A program made the translations under genes and the position numbers. The notes beneath the pieces were generated by a model. The model was not told where the DNA came from and searched no databases. It saw nothing but the letters and a program-made list of their open reading frames with translations. A DNA stretch of 64,000 nucleotides from Algirhabdus cladophorae (GTDB lineage: Bacteria > Pseudomonadota > Alphaproteobacteria > Rhodobacterales > Rhodobacteraceae): the NCBI RefSeq assembly GCF_044772865.1, contig NZ_CP173029.1:3162001-3226000 (forward strand). The letters are read 5' to 3'. Positions 7,747 to 16,700 of the stretch are shown piece after piece. Position 1 is the first letter of the stretch, and every line of letters begins with the position of its first letter.

Positions 7747-10700
7747 CTAGGCCACCATCTGCTCGGCTTTTTTGAGGTCAACACTGACCAACTGGCTGAC
7801 GCCCTGTTCGCCCATAGTCACCCCAAACAATCGATCCATGCGCGCCATGGTCACGGCATGGTGCGTGATGATCAGGAATCGCGTGTTGGTGCGGCGGGTC
7901 ATCTCGTCCAACAGGTCACAAAAGCGCGTCACATTGGCATCATCCAAAGGTGCATCCACTTCGTCCAGCACACAGATCGGCGCAGGGTTGGCCAAAAACA
8001 CCGCAAAGATCAGCGCCATAGCCGTCAGCGTTTGCTCGCCCCCAGACAGCAACGACAGCGTACTTAGTTTCTTGCCGGGAGGCTGGCACAAAATCTCGAG
8101 GCCTGCATCCAAGGGATCATCGCTTTCGACCAGCACCAGCTTGGCCTCACCACCGCCAAAAAGATGCGTAAACAACAAGCCAAAGTTTGTGTTCACCTGC
8201 TCGAACGCCGTTAAAAGCCGCTCGCGGCCCTCTTTATTCAGACTTGCGATGCCAGTGCGCAGGGCCTTGATCGCGTCCTCTAGATCGGCCTTTTCCGAGA
8301 CCAATGTGTCATGTTCTTCTTGCACTTCTTTCGCGTCTTCTTCGGCGCGCAGGTTCACGGCGCCGAGGCTGTCACGCTGGCGTTTAAGGCGGTTTACATC
8401 CGCCTCGATCCGCTCGGCATCAGGCATTTTGTCGGGATCCACATCCAGCTGTTCCAGCAAAGCCTCTGGCGTGGTTTCTTGTTCTTCTGTGATCCGCTCG
8501 GCAGCATAGGTCACAGTTTCGCGGGCCGCATCGGATCGCGCCTCAGCACGGGCGCGGGCCTCGCGGGCATCCGAGGCCGCACGTTCCGCATCGCGCAAAT
8601 TTGCCTCGGCTTGCCGCGAGACAGTCTCGCCTTCGGCCAAAGCATCAGATGCTTTTTTGCGCCGCGCTTCGGCCTCGCCAATAGCATCGGCCAATTCAGA
8701 CCGCTTGGCTGCGATTTCTTCTGGTGCGGCTTGGGCCTGCTCTAATTCTTGCTCGGAGGTGAGTTTGCGTTCGGCCAGTTCCGCCGTGCGCTTGGTTGCG
8801 GTTTCCAGTCGATGTTTCCAGCCGCTGACCTCTTTGGTGATCTCTTGGCGGCGTTTCAATCGGGCCTCGCCCTCGCGGCGCAATTCATCAAAGGCAGATC
8901 GTTTGGCCATCATGGTCATACGGGCTGCTTCCACCGTCATTTTGACGTCTTCAGCTTGTGCGCGAGCCGCATCCAAATCGCCCAGATCCGCCATGGCCCG
9001 TTCCGCATCCAAAACCCGCTTGCGTGCGCCTGTCGCCTCGTCCTCAAACCGCGCCACCGCCAACTCGAGACTTTCCAATTTGCCCGCCGCGATAGATTTA
9101 TCAGCCTCAGCCCGCGACAACGCCCGGTTTGCATCGGTCACCAAACGATCCGCGTCCCGGCGCGCATCACGTGCCATTTTGTCGGCATTGGTCAGGTCAG
9201 TCAGGCGCTGGGTCAGGGCCTCATGGGCGGCACGCGCACCATCAACAAGGGCAGTGGCCTGCGCCATTTCCTGTTTCAATTGTTCCAAACGATTGAGCTG
9301 TTGCAACCGTAGGGCGGCGGCTGAAGGCGCATCCTCTGCACCGGCGCGGTAGCCGTCCCAACGCCACAGATCCCCGTCCAAAGTCACCAAACGTTGACCG
9401 GGTTTCAAACTGGCCTGCTGAGCCGCCCCAACATCCGGATCTACCAAGCCGATTTGCGACAACCGACGTGCCAGCACCTCGGGCGCTTTGACGAAATTGG
9501 TCAGGGCCTTGATGCCATCGGGCAGTAATTGTGCCTGCGGATAGGCAGGCAGATCTACCCAACCCGAGGTATATTCAGCCGTGATTTTGGGCGCGCGCAA
9601 ATCATCCGCAAGGGCAGCGCCCAAGGCCTTTTCATAGCCTGCGGTAACTTGCAAAACATCCAACAACTGGCCCTTATCGCCGCTTTCGCGATCAACCAGT
9701 TTAGCCAGCGCGTTCACCTCGGCCCGCAACGCGTTCAATTCACCTTCGGCCTGCGATCTGGCAGCCCGTGCGTCGGCTTCTTTGGTTTGGGTCTCGGCGC
9801 GGGCCACTTCGGCATCCGCGAGGGTGCTTTCAGCATTTGCAGCCGTGGCCGTGGCGGTCTTTTCTGCTGCCTCAGCTGCGCTGAAATCCGCCTCGGCTTT
9901 GGTCACCGCAGCTTTGGCATGATCCACGGAGGCACGCGAGGTTTCTGCCTCGCGCTCGTTTTTCTCCAATGTTTTGCGACTGTCCTCTAGCAAACGCTGA
10001 GCCGATTGATGCCGTGCTGCCAGACGCGCCACATCTTCAGTCATTTCGCTGGCCTCAGCCTCGCGGGTCGACAGGATCTGGGCCGCGTCGCTGGACATGG
10101 TTTTGGCCGCCATTACGCGTTCTTCGTGCCCGGCGCTGGCCTTCGCGATCTCACCTGCTTCCCATTCAAGTCGTTCGATGGTCTCGCCTGCGTCTTTGTT
10201 CAGGCCACCTTCACGTTCGATATCGTTGCCCAATTGCGCGATGCGATTTTGCAACGTCTCGATCATTTGCAGCGCACGGTTTTCTTGCTCGCTGAGTGTG
10301 TCACGTTGCACTGTAAGCCGCTGCATCACCGCTGCTGCAATCGCTTCTTCCTCACGTAGGCCGGGCAATAGATCGTCGACCTCTTGGCGTTGTTTGGCGG
10401 CTTGGCGCGCCGTGGCTTCGGAACTGGCCGCCAGTTTTGTCCGCTCGGTCAGTTCAGCCATTGCAGCCGCCGCTGCCTGATCTGCCTCTTTCCAGCGGCG
10501 GTACAACAGCAAGCCTTCAGAGCGGCGCAATTCCGATCCAATTTCGCGGTATCGTGCCGCTTGGCGGGCTTGCCGTGCCAGTGCCGCCAATTGCGTGGCC
10601 AATTGTTCGATCACATCATCCACGCGGGCCAAATTGGTTTCTGCACCTTTCAGCTTTAACTCAGCCTCATGGCGGCGCTGATAGAGGCCAGAAATCCCAG

Positions 10701-11217
10701 CGGCTTCTTCCAGAATACGACGGCGCGCTTTGGGCTTGGCATTGATCAACTCGCTGATCTGGCCCTGCCGGACCAGCGCGGGCGAATGGGCCCCGGTCGA
10801 GGCATCCGCAAACAGCATTTGCACATCACGGGCCCGCACATCCTTGGTGTTGGCCTTATAGGCGCTGCCCACATCGCGCGTGATGCGCCGCGTGACTTCC
10901 AAAATATCGCTGTCGTTGAACCCCGCCGGGGCCAGTCGTTCGGTATTATCGATCGACAGGTTTACTTCGGCAAAGTTGCGGGCGGGCCGAGTTGCAGCAC
11001 CAGCAAAAATCACATCCTCCATGCCGCCGCCGCGCATCGCCGTGGGGCGGTTTTCACCCATCACCCAGCGCAGCGCCTCTAGCAGATTGGATTTGCCGCA
11101 GCCATTTGGCCCCACTACACCCGTCAGCCCGTCCGCGATGATTAAATCGGTCGGGTCTACAAAGCTTTTAAAGCCATTCAATCTGAGGCGTGAGAATCGC
11201 AAAGGCGCTCCGTTCAC
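7747..11217 (-). CDS. smc: Chromosome segregation protein SMC
   Basis: SMC is the ATPase of the bacterial condensin, which compacts and separates chromosomes. The N-terminal head has Walker A in VVGPNGCGKSNLLEALRW. Long Ala/Glu/Arg-rich coiled coils flank a hinge near the middle (around GYEKALGAALADDLRAPK). The C-terminal head has the signature LSLLSGGEQTLTAMAL and Walker B ICVLDEVDAPLDDAN. I prefer a GTG start at 11217 (MNGAPLRFSRLRLNGFKSF, AGGAAT 5 bp upstream), because family proteins begin close to RFSRLRLNGFKSF. An ATG at 11268 would add 17 residues. The protein is about 1156 residues, the usual size. ScpA and ScpB are not in this window. Confidence 0.95.
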   Translation of the reverse strand: MNGAPLRFSRLRLNGFKSFVDPTDLIIADGLTGVVGPNGCGKSNLLEALRWVMGENRPTAMRGGGMEDVIFAGAATRPARNFAEVNLSIDNTERLAPAGFNDSDILEVTRRITRDVGSAYKANTKDVRARDVQMLFADASTGAHSPALVRQGQISELINAKPKARRRILEEAAGISGLYQRRHEAELKLKGAETNLARVDDVIEQLATQLAALARQARQAARYREIGSELRRSEGLLLYRRWKEADQAAAAAMAELTERTKLAASSEATARQAAKQRQEVDDLLPGLREEEAIAAAVMQRLTVQRDTLSEQENRALQMIETLQNRIAQLGNDIEREGGLNKDAGETIERLEWEAGEIAKASAGHEERVMAAKTMSSDAAQILSTREAEASEMTEDVARLAARHQSAQRLLEDSRKTLEKNEREAETSRASVDHAKAAVTKAEADFSAAEAAEKTATATAANAESTLADAEVARAETQTKEADARAARSQAEGELNALRAEVNALAKLVDRESGDKGQLLDVLQVTAGYEKALGAALADDLRAPKITAEYTSGWVDLPAYPQAQLLPDGIKALTNFVKAPEVLARRLSQIGLVDPDVGAAQQASLKPGQRLVTLDGDLWRWDGYRAGAEDAPSAAALRLQQLNRLEQLKQEMAQATALVDGARAAHEALTQRLTDLTNADKMARDARRDADRLVTDANRALSRAEADKSIAAGKLESLELAVARFEDEATGARKRVLDAERAMADLGDLDAARAQAEDVKMTVEAARMTMMAKRSAFDELRREGEARLKRRQEITKEVSGWKHRLETATKRTAELAERKLTSEQELEQAQAAPEEIAAKRSELADAIGEAEARRKKASDALAEGETVSRQAEANLRDAERAASDAREARARAEARSDAARETVTYAAERITEEQETTPEALLEQLDVDPDKMPDAERIEADVNRLKRQRDSLGAVNLRAEEDAKEVQEEHDTLVSEKADLEDAIKALRTGIASLNKEGRERLLTAFEQVNTNFGLLFTHLFGGGEAKLVLVESDDPLDAGLEILCQPPGKKLSTLSLLSGGEQTLTAMALIFAVFLANPAPICVLDEVDAPLDDANVTRFCDLLDEMTRRTNTRFLIITHHAVTMARMDRLFGVTMGEQGVSQLVSVDLKKAEQMVA

Positions 11218-11424
11218 ATCGATTCCTATTGGGGGGTAAGTGTGACGGGGCGATGGGCCTTCCGTCAACGGTCAAAACACAAGGTGTGGGGAATTGGGCT
11301 GACTTATCCACAATATATTGGCCGGAACGCCCCATAAGATAGGGATCGTCAAGACCTTCATGCCGCAAGACCGGTACATCATGTCGGAATCGTCCTTGAC
11401 GGGCCGAGGCGGGGGGCGCAAACA

Positions 11425-11630
11425 GTTCAGGCTACGTTCCCCATACGATGCAAAGCATTTGGGGTTAATTGGGAATATGGTTCGGGCAACCCATTTCAGG
11501 GCCCAACTCCATAGCCGCCCCCGCGACTGTATGTGGCGAGTGTGAAGCGAAACAGCCACTGAGGGATCCCTTGGGAAGGCCGCCAAACACCCCGACCCAC
11601 AAGCCAGGAGACCAGACGTGCATCGGTGAA
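11425..11630 (+). promoter_or_regulatory. Cobalamin riboswitch
   Basis: The classical cobalamin-riboswitch elements appear in order: GGTTAATTGGGAAT (about 11461), GCCGCCCCCGCGACTGT (about 11515), GCCACTGA at 11554, GGGAAGGCCGCC, and the B12 box AAGCCAGGAGACCAGACG at 11601-11618. It precedes the 45-residue protein and cobW, so adenosylcobalamin should lower their expression. The expression platform is not obvious; there is no clear terminator with a U run before the start at 11675, so control of translation is more likely. End points are approximate. Confidence 0.92.
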
Positions 11631-11674
11631 GCCAAACGCCGTCGGGGATGACGGTGAACGGGAGAGTGAAGAAC

Positions 11675-11812
11675 ATGAAGAGCCAGAAAAAGGGCGCTGC
11701 CGCCCAAGCAGATGTTGCCAAGCAATCGCCCCATCATGCTGCGGTCGGGTTCACCCTACTGTTCAGTGCAATGCTGCTGGCGCTGTCGGTGATGGCAGTG
11801 GCGTTTCACTAA
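11675..11812 (+). CDS. 45-residue single-span membrane protein under riboswitch control
   Basis: A short frame directly after the cobalamin riboswitch, with GGGAGAGTGAAGAAC ahead of the ATG. It encodes a Lys/Gln-rich N-terminus (MKSQKKGAAAQADVAKQ), a His pair (SPHHAA) and one hydrophobic span (VGFTLLFSAMLLALSVMAVAF) ending in a final histidine. I do not recognise it. Position suggests a small subunit or partner for cobalt import or handling, recalling the small CbtB-type proteins, but the sequence is not clearly CbtB. The next gene, cobW, starts 130 bp later. Confidence 0.6.
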   Translation: MKSQKKGAAAQADVAKQSPHHAAVGFTLLFSAMLLALSVMAVAFH

Positions 11813-11942
11813 CCCCCTTTGACGCCTGCCCCTGATTGAACCTGCGCCAGTCGGCTATAGGCAGCGAACCTTACTCAACACTTTCTTATATTCCATAGAG
11901 GCAGAAACGCCTGCCTTTCCGCACCACTCAAGGATCCAGTCC

Positions 11943-13037
11943 ATGCCCGCTAAAATACCTGCAACCGTTGTCACTGGCTTTCTAGGCGCTGGCAAAACGA
12001 CACTGATCCGCAACATGCTGGACAATGCCCAAGGCAAACGCATCGCCTTGATCATCAATGAATTTGGCGATTTGGGTGTGGACGGCGATATCCTGAAAGG
12101 ATGCGGTGATGAGACCTGCACCGAGGACGACATCATGGAGCTTTCGAATGGTTGCATTTGCTGCACTGTGGCCGAGGATTTCATTCCCACCATCGAAAAG
12201 TTGTTGGACCGTCCCAATGCACCAGATCACATTGTAATTGAAACCTCCGGCCTTGCCCTGCCGCAACCTTTGGTGCGTGCGTTCAACTGGCCCCAGATCA
12301 GCACCCGTGTGACAGTCGATGGCGTTGTCACTGTCGTTGACGGCAAAGCCGTCTCGGAAGGCCGTTTTGCCCATAACGTGGCCGCCGTCGATGCACAGCG
12401 GGCGATGGATGAAAACCTAGACCATGAAACCCCACTTTCCGAGCTTTTCGAGGATCAAGTGGCCTGCGCGGATATGATCGTTGTGAACAAAACCGATTTG
12501 CTGGGCGAAGACGCCGCCACGGATTTGGTGCACAAGCTCAAGACTGACAGCCGCATTGGCGTTCAAGTGGTCAAGACGTCCATGGGCAAAATCCCCGTTG
12601 ATGTGCTGCTGGGCCAGGGCATCGGCGCCGAGGGTGACCTAGACGCACGTCATGAGGTGCACCATCACCACCACGATCACGACAAGGACCATCATCATGA
12701 CGGGGATCATGATGATCACGATCATCACCACCATCACCATCATGAACACGGCCATGATGAGTTCGAGAGCTTTGTGGTCACTCGTGGCGAAATCGCTGAT
12801 CCAAAAGCCTTTGCCGAACAGGTTGCCGATGTGATCCGCACCCACGATATTCTGCGCCTCAAAGGATTTGCTGCCGTAACGGGCAAGCCCATGCGCTTGA
12901 CCTTGCAGGCCGTTGGTCCCCGCGTAGACACTTATTTCGACCAAGCTTTTGGCAGCAATCCACGTGAAACCCGCCTTGTGGTGATCGGCCAATCCGGTCT
13001 CGATCATGCAGCCATTGAAGCCGCCTTGCAAAAATGA
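11943..13037 (+). CDS. cobW: Cobalamin biosynthesis GTPase / cobalt chaperone CobW
   Basis: A COG0523 G3E GTPase of 364 residues. Walker A is GFLGAGKTTLIR, the metal-binding CxCC is NGCICC near residue 73, and NKTDLLGE is the NKxD guanine motif. A stretch of about 35 residues near 237-271 is almost entirely His and Asp and should store or pass on metal. The CobW C-terminal domain follows (ILRLKGFAAVTGKP). CobW is thought to deliver Co2+ to the CobN chelatase, and cobN lies just downstream. AAGGATCC precedes the ATG. The last 4 bp overlap the next gene. Confidence 0.93.
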   Translation: MPAKIPATVVTGFLGAGKTTLIRNMLDNAQGKRIALIINEFGDLGVDGDILKGCGDETCTEDDIMELSNGCICCTVAEDFIPTIEKLLDRPNAPDHIVIETSGLALPQPLVRAFNWPQISTRVTVDGVVTVVDGKAVSEGRFAHNVAAVDAQRAMDENLDHETPLSELFEDQVACADMIVVNKTDLLGEDAATDLVHKLKTDSRIGVQVVKTSMGKIPVDVLLGQGIGAEGDLDARHEVHHHHHDHDKDHHHDGDHDDHDHHHHHHHEHGHDEFESFVVTRGEIADPKAFAEQVADVIRTHDILRLKGFAAVTGKPMRLTLQAVGPRVDTYFDQAFGSNPRETRLVVIGQSGLDHAAIEAALQK

Positions 13038-13483
13038 AAATAGCCGTGGAATCCCCCCTCACCCAAGATGCGGCCAACCTGATCGATGGATCAGAAGCCG
13101 CCTTGCGCGAGGTCTATACACCGGACGAGTGTTTTACCTTCACAGCGTCAGAACTGGATAGCGACGACATTATCTTCCTCGTCGCCCGCGATGACGGCAA
13201 TCAGGCAATCGGCTGTGTCGCCCTATGCGACTACCAAACCTACGGCGAGGTCAAACGCCTCTTTGTGCCACCTGCGGGCCGTGGCCAAGGCACCGCACGT
13301 GCACTTATGGATGAACTGGAAGAACGCGCACGCCTTTTGGGCCACGCTGATGTCAAACTGGAAACAGGCGAAAAGCTGGCCGCCGCCGTCGCACTTTATG
13401 CATCAATGGGCTACGAAAAATGCGGCCCCTTTGGTGAGTATCCCGAACATCCTGCAAGCCTGTTCATGACCAAAGGTCTATGA
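13034..13483 (+). CDS. GNAT family N-acetyltransferase
   Basis: A 149-residue protein of the GNAT fold. RLFVPPAGRGQGTARALMDELEERA carries the acetyl-CoA-binding Q/RxxGxG/A motif, followed by LYASMGYEKCGPFGEY, the typical C-terminal strand. It overlaps the cobW stop by 4 bp (ATGA), so it is made with CobW and falls under the same riboswitch. Its acceptor is unknown; no corrin step needs an acetyltransferase, so its place here may reflect operon sharing only. Confidence 0.85.
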   Translation: MKIAVESPLTQDAANLIDGSEAALREVYTPDECFTFTASELDSDDIIFLVARDDGNQAIGCVALCDYQTYGEVKRLFVPPAGRGQGTARALMDELEERARLLGHADVKLETGEKLAAAVALYASMGYEKCGPFGEYPEHPASLFMTKGL

Positions 13484-13488
13484 ACGTC

Positions 13489-13656
13489 CTACTCCGCCTT
13501 CTTGGACTTTTCAGCATTGGCCTTCATCCGCGCCAACAAAGCCGCTTTGTCATCTTTCGCGCCGAACGGTTTGTTCTTTGTGCCAAAGCTGTTGTGTTCT
13601 TGATGGCGCGGCGATCCTTTTGGACCCTTTGGGGCACCTGCTGCTTTATAATCCAT
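13489..13656 (-). CDS. Small basic hypothetical protein
   Basis: A 55-residue, Lys-rich, Gly/Pro-containing protein, probably largely disordered (MDYKAAGAPKGPKGS at the start, LLARMKANAEKSKKAE at the end). GGAGACCCCC sits just upstream of the ATG at 13656, which favours this start over the longer in-frame one at 13692. It is convergent with the GNAT gene, 6 bp from its stop, and divergent from cobN. I do not recognise a characterised family; similar short proteins are, from memory, common in Rhodobacteraceae. Its antisense position splits the cobalamin run. Confidence 0.6.
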   Translation of the reverse strand: MDYKAAGAPKGPKGSPRHQEHNSFGTKNKPFGAKDDKAALLARMKANAEKSKKAE

Positions 13657-13718
13657 GGGGGTCTCCTTTGTAGGACCCATGACCGATCCCACACACTAAC
13701 ACAAGTCTGGTCCCACTG

Positions 13719-16700
13719 ATGCACCTTCTTGCCGCCACTCCGGGACAAATAGACGACGGGTCAGAGCCCGTTGATCTGGGCCAAACCCCGGCAGATGTCA
13801 TTTTCATTTCCGCCGCCGACACCGAACTGGCCGCCTTGTCCGAGGCCCGCCAAGATATGGATGCTGCTCCTTCCCTGCGCCTTGCCAACATGGGGCACCT
13901 GCAACATCCCATGTCGGTCGATTTGCACATCGAGGCCTGCGCGTCGCAGTCGAAACTGGTGATCGCGCGGGTGTTGGGTGGCTCTGGCTATTGGCGCTAC
14001 GGGTCCGAGCAATATGCAGCCCATATGCATGCAGCTGGAATTCCGCTGGCCCTATTGCCCGGGGACGACAAACCGGACGACGACCTGCGCCGTCTGTCCA
14101 CGGTCAGCGATGCAGACTACGACGCCTTGTGGTCTTACATGATCGAAGGTGGCCCGGAAAATGCCACCAACTTCTTGCACTATGCCCAGTTCATTCTGGG
14201 GGCATCCGACAAACCTGACCCCGCCAAACCGTTGCTGCGTGCTGGGGTCTATTGGCCCGGCGCAGGGCTGTCGGACATTTCCACAGCCCAAGCCGCATGG
14301 ACTGCAGATGCACCTGTCGTCCCCATCATCTTTTATCGTGCCTTGGTTCAAGGGGCAGGGCTGAACCCGATCAACCGCCTGACCAAGACCTTGCTGCGTG
14401 CAGGCCTCAACCCACTCCCTATTTTTGTGGCCTCCCTCAAAGATCCTGTAAGCCAAGCCACCCTCGACAGCCTATTCGCTGCCGCGCCGCCATCAGTGAT
14501 CCTGAACTGTACGTCCTTCGCCGTCGGCTCGCCTCACCAAGGGGACGACAGCCCGACCAACCCACTCACAATGGCCTCAGCCAACCAATCACCCATCTTT
14601 CAAGTGGTCCTGTCCGGCAGCGCCGAGGCCGCATGGGAAGACAACATCAACGGTCTGTCGGGGCGCGATATCGCCATGAATGTGGCCCTGCCCGAGGTTG
14701 ACGGACGTATCCTGTCCCGCGCCATCAGTTTCAAAGACGAGGCCTATTTTGACGAAGCCACCGAATGCGCAATCGCCAGCTACCGTGGGCGCGGTGACCG
14801 AATCCAATTTGTCACGGACCTGACCGCGAAATGGGCCAAGCTACGGCATACGGCGCTCAAAGATCGCAAAGTAGCGCTCATCCTCGCCAATTACCCAAAC
14901 AAGGACGGGCGGCTTGCCAATGGTGTGGGTCTCGACACACCAGCCGCGACCATACATGTGCTGAATGAACTGACCCAAGCAGGCTATAGCACTCAAAACC
15001 TGCCGCCGGATACTCAAGCCCTGATGGATCAAATCATGGCAGGTCCCACAAACTGGCTCACAGATCGCGCCCAGAAAACAGGCGGCGAAACCCTCCCTCT
15101 CGACATTTACAAAAAGCACTTCGATGCTTTGCCATGGGACGTCAAACAGCAGATCACAGATCGCTGGGGCCAACCCGAAGACGACCCCTTCTTTTTTCAA
15201 GAAATACTCGCGCCGCAGGCAGCCGCCACAGGCGGCTTCAAACTCTCCATTCACAGCTTTGGCAATGTCATAGTCGGCCTGCAGCCGGCCCGTGGGTATA
15301 ACATCGACCCCACGGACACGTACCACTCGCCCGATCTGGTCCCGCCTCACAACTATCTGGCCTTCTATTTCTGGCAACGGCATCACTGGGGCGCAGACGC
15401 TATCGTCCATATGGGCAAGCATGGTAACCTAGAATGGCTGCCGGGCAAATCTGTGGCCCTGTCCGAGACCTGCCTGCCCGAGGCCATCCTCGGGCCCATG
15501 CCGCATCTCTATCCCTTCATCGTCAACGATCCCGGTGAAGGCACCCAAGCCAAACGGCGCGCCCAAGCGGTGATCGTCGATCACTTAACCCCCCCGCTCA
15601 CCCGCGCAGAAACCTACGGCCCCCTGCGCGATCTGGAAGCACTGGTGGATGAGTACTACGAGGCCGCAGGCGTTGATCCGCGCCGGATCGATCATCTGCG
15701 CCGTGAGATCCTCAGCCTGACATCTACCACCGGCCTTGCCGCAGATGTCGGCATGAAGGGCGAAGATGAAGACAGTGATCTGGCCAAGCTGGACGAATAT
15801 CTGTGTGAATTGAAAGAGGCGCAGATCCGGGACGGGCTGCACATATTCGGCCAATCCCCCCAAGGGACGCTGGCCCGCGATTTGGCCATTGCCCTCACCC
15901 GCGTGCCGCGCAGCACCACAGCCGATAAAGACGCCTCAATCATCCGCGCGGTTGCCGATGATCTGGAACTGGACTTCGATCCGCTCAGTGCGGAGCTGGG
16001 CAAGCCGTGGACTGGCCCGCGCCCCGATGCTCTGACCACACTTACCGATGACACATGGCGCACCACAGGCGATACAGTCGAACGTTTAGAACTTGCCGCA
16101 ATCCAAATGGTCGAAGGCACCCTTGGGCCCTTGGGCCCCAAATCCGCAGCTGTCCTACAGGAAATCGAAACGACGGTAACCCCAACGATCACCGCCTGCG
16201 GTCCATCTGAAATCAACGGCCTGCTCACTGGCCTTAATGGCCAATTCGTTCCCCCCGCCCCGTCAGGTGCACCAACGCGGGGGCGCATGGATGTGCTGCC
16301 TACAGGGCGCAACTTCTTTTCTGTCGACAGCCGCGCCGTGCCCACGCCAACGGCTTGGGCCTTGGGCTGGAAATCCGCGAACCTGCTGATCGAAAAGCAT
16401 CTGCAAGACCACGGTGACTGGCCACGCAGCCTGTTGGTCACCGCATGGGGCACTGCCAACATGCGCACAGGTGGCGATGATATCGCGCAGGTTCTGGCCT
16501 TGATGGGTGTCAAACCCACATGGGATGCCGCCAACCGCCGCGTCACTGGTTTTGAGGTCATCCCCATGGGCGCATTGGGACGGCCACGCGTTGATGTCAC
16601 GTTGCGTATCTCGGGGTTCTTCCGCGACGCGTTCCCGCAATTGGTGGCTTTGGTCGATAGTGCGGCCCGCGCTGTGATGGCTCTGGATGAGGCCGAAGGC

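Noticed and set aside
11272..11721. A minus-strand frame covering the riboswitch
   Set aside because: It is antisense to a structured, well-matched cobalamin riboswitch and shows no family resemblance.
12639..13031. A Met/Val/Ile-rich frame opposite the CobW His-rich segment
   Set aside because: Antisense shadow of the His/Asp codon run in cobW.
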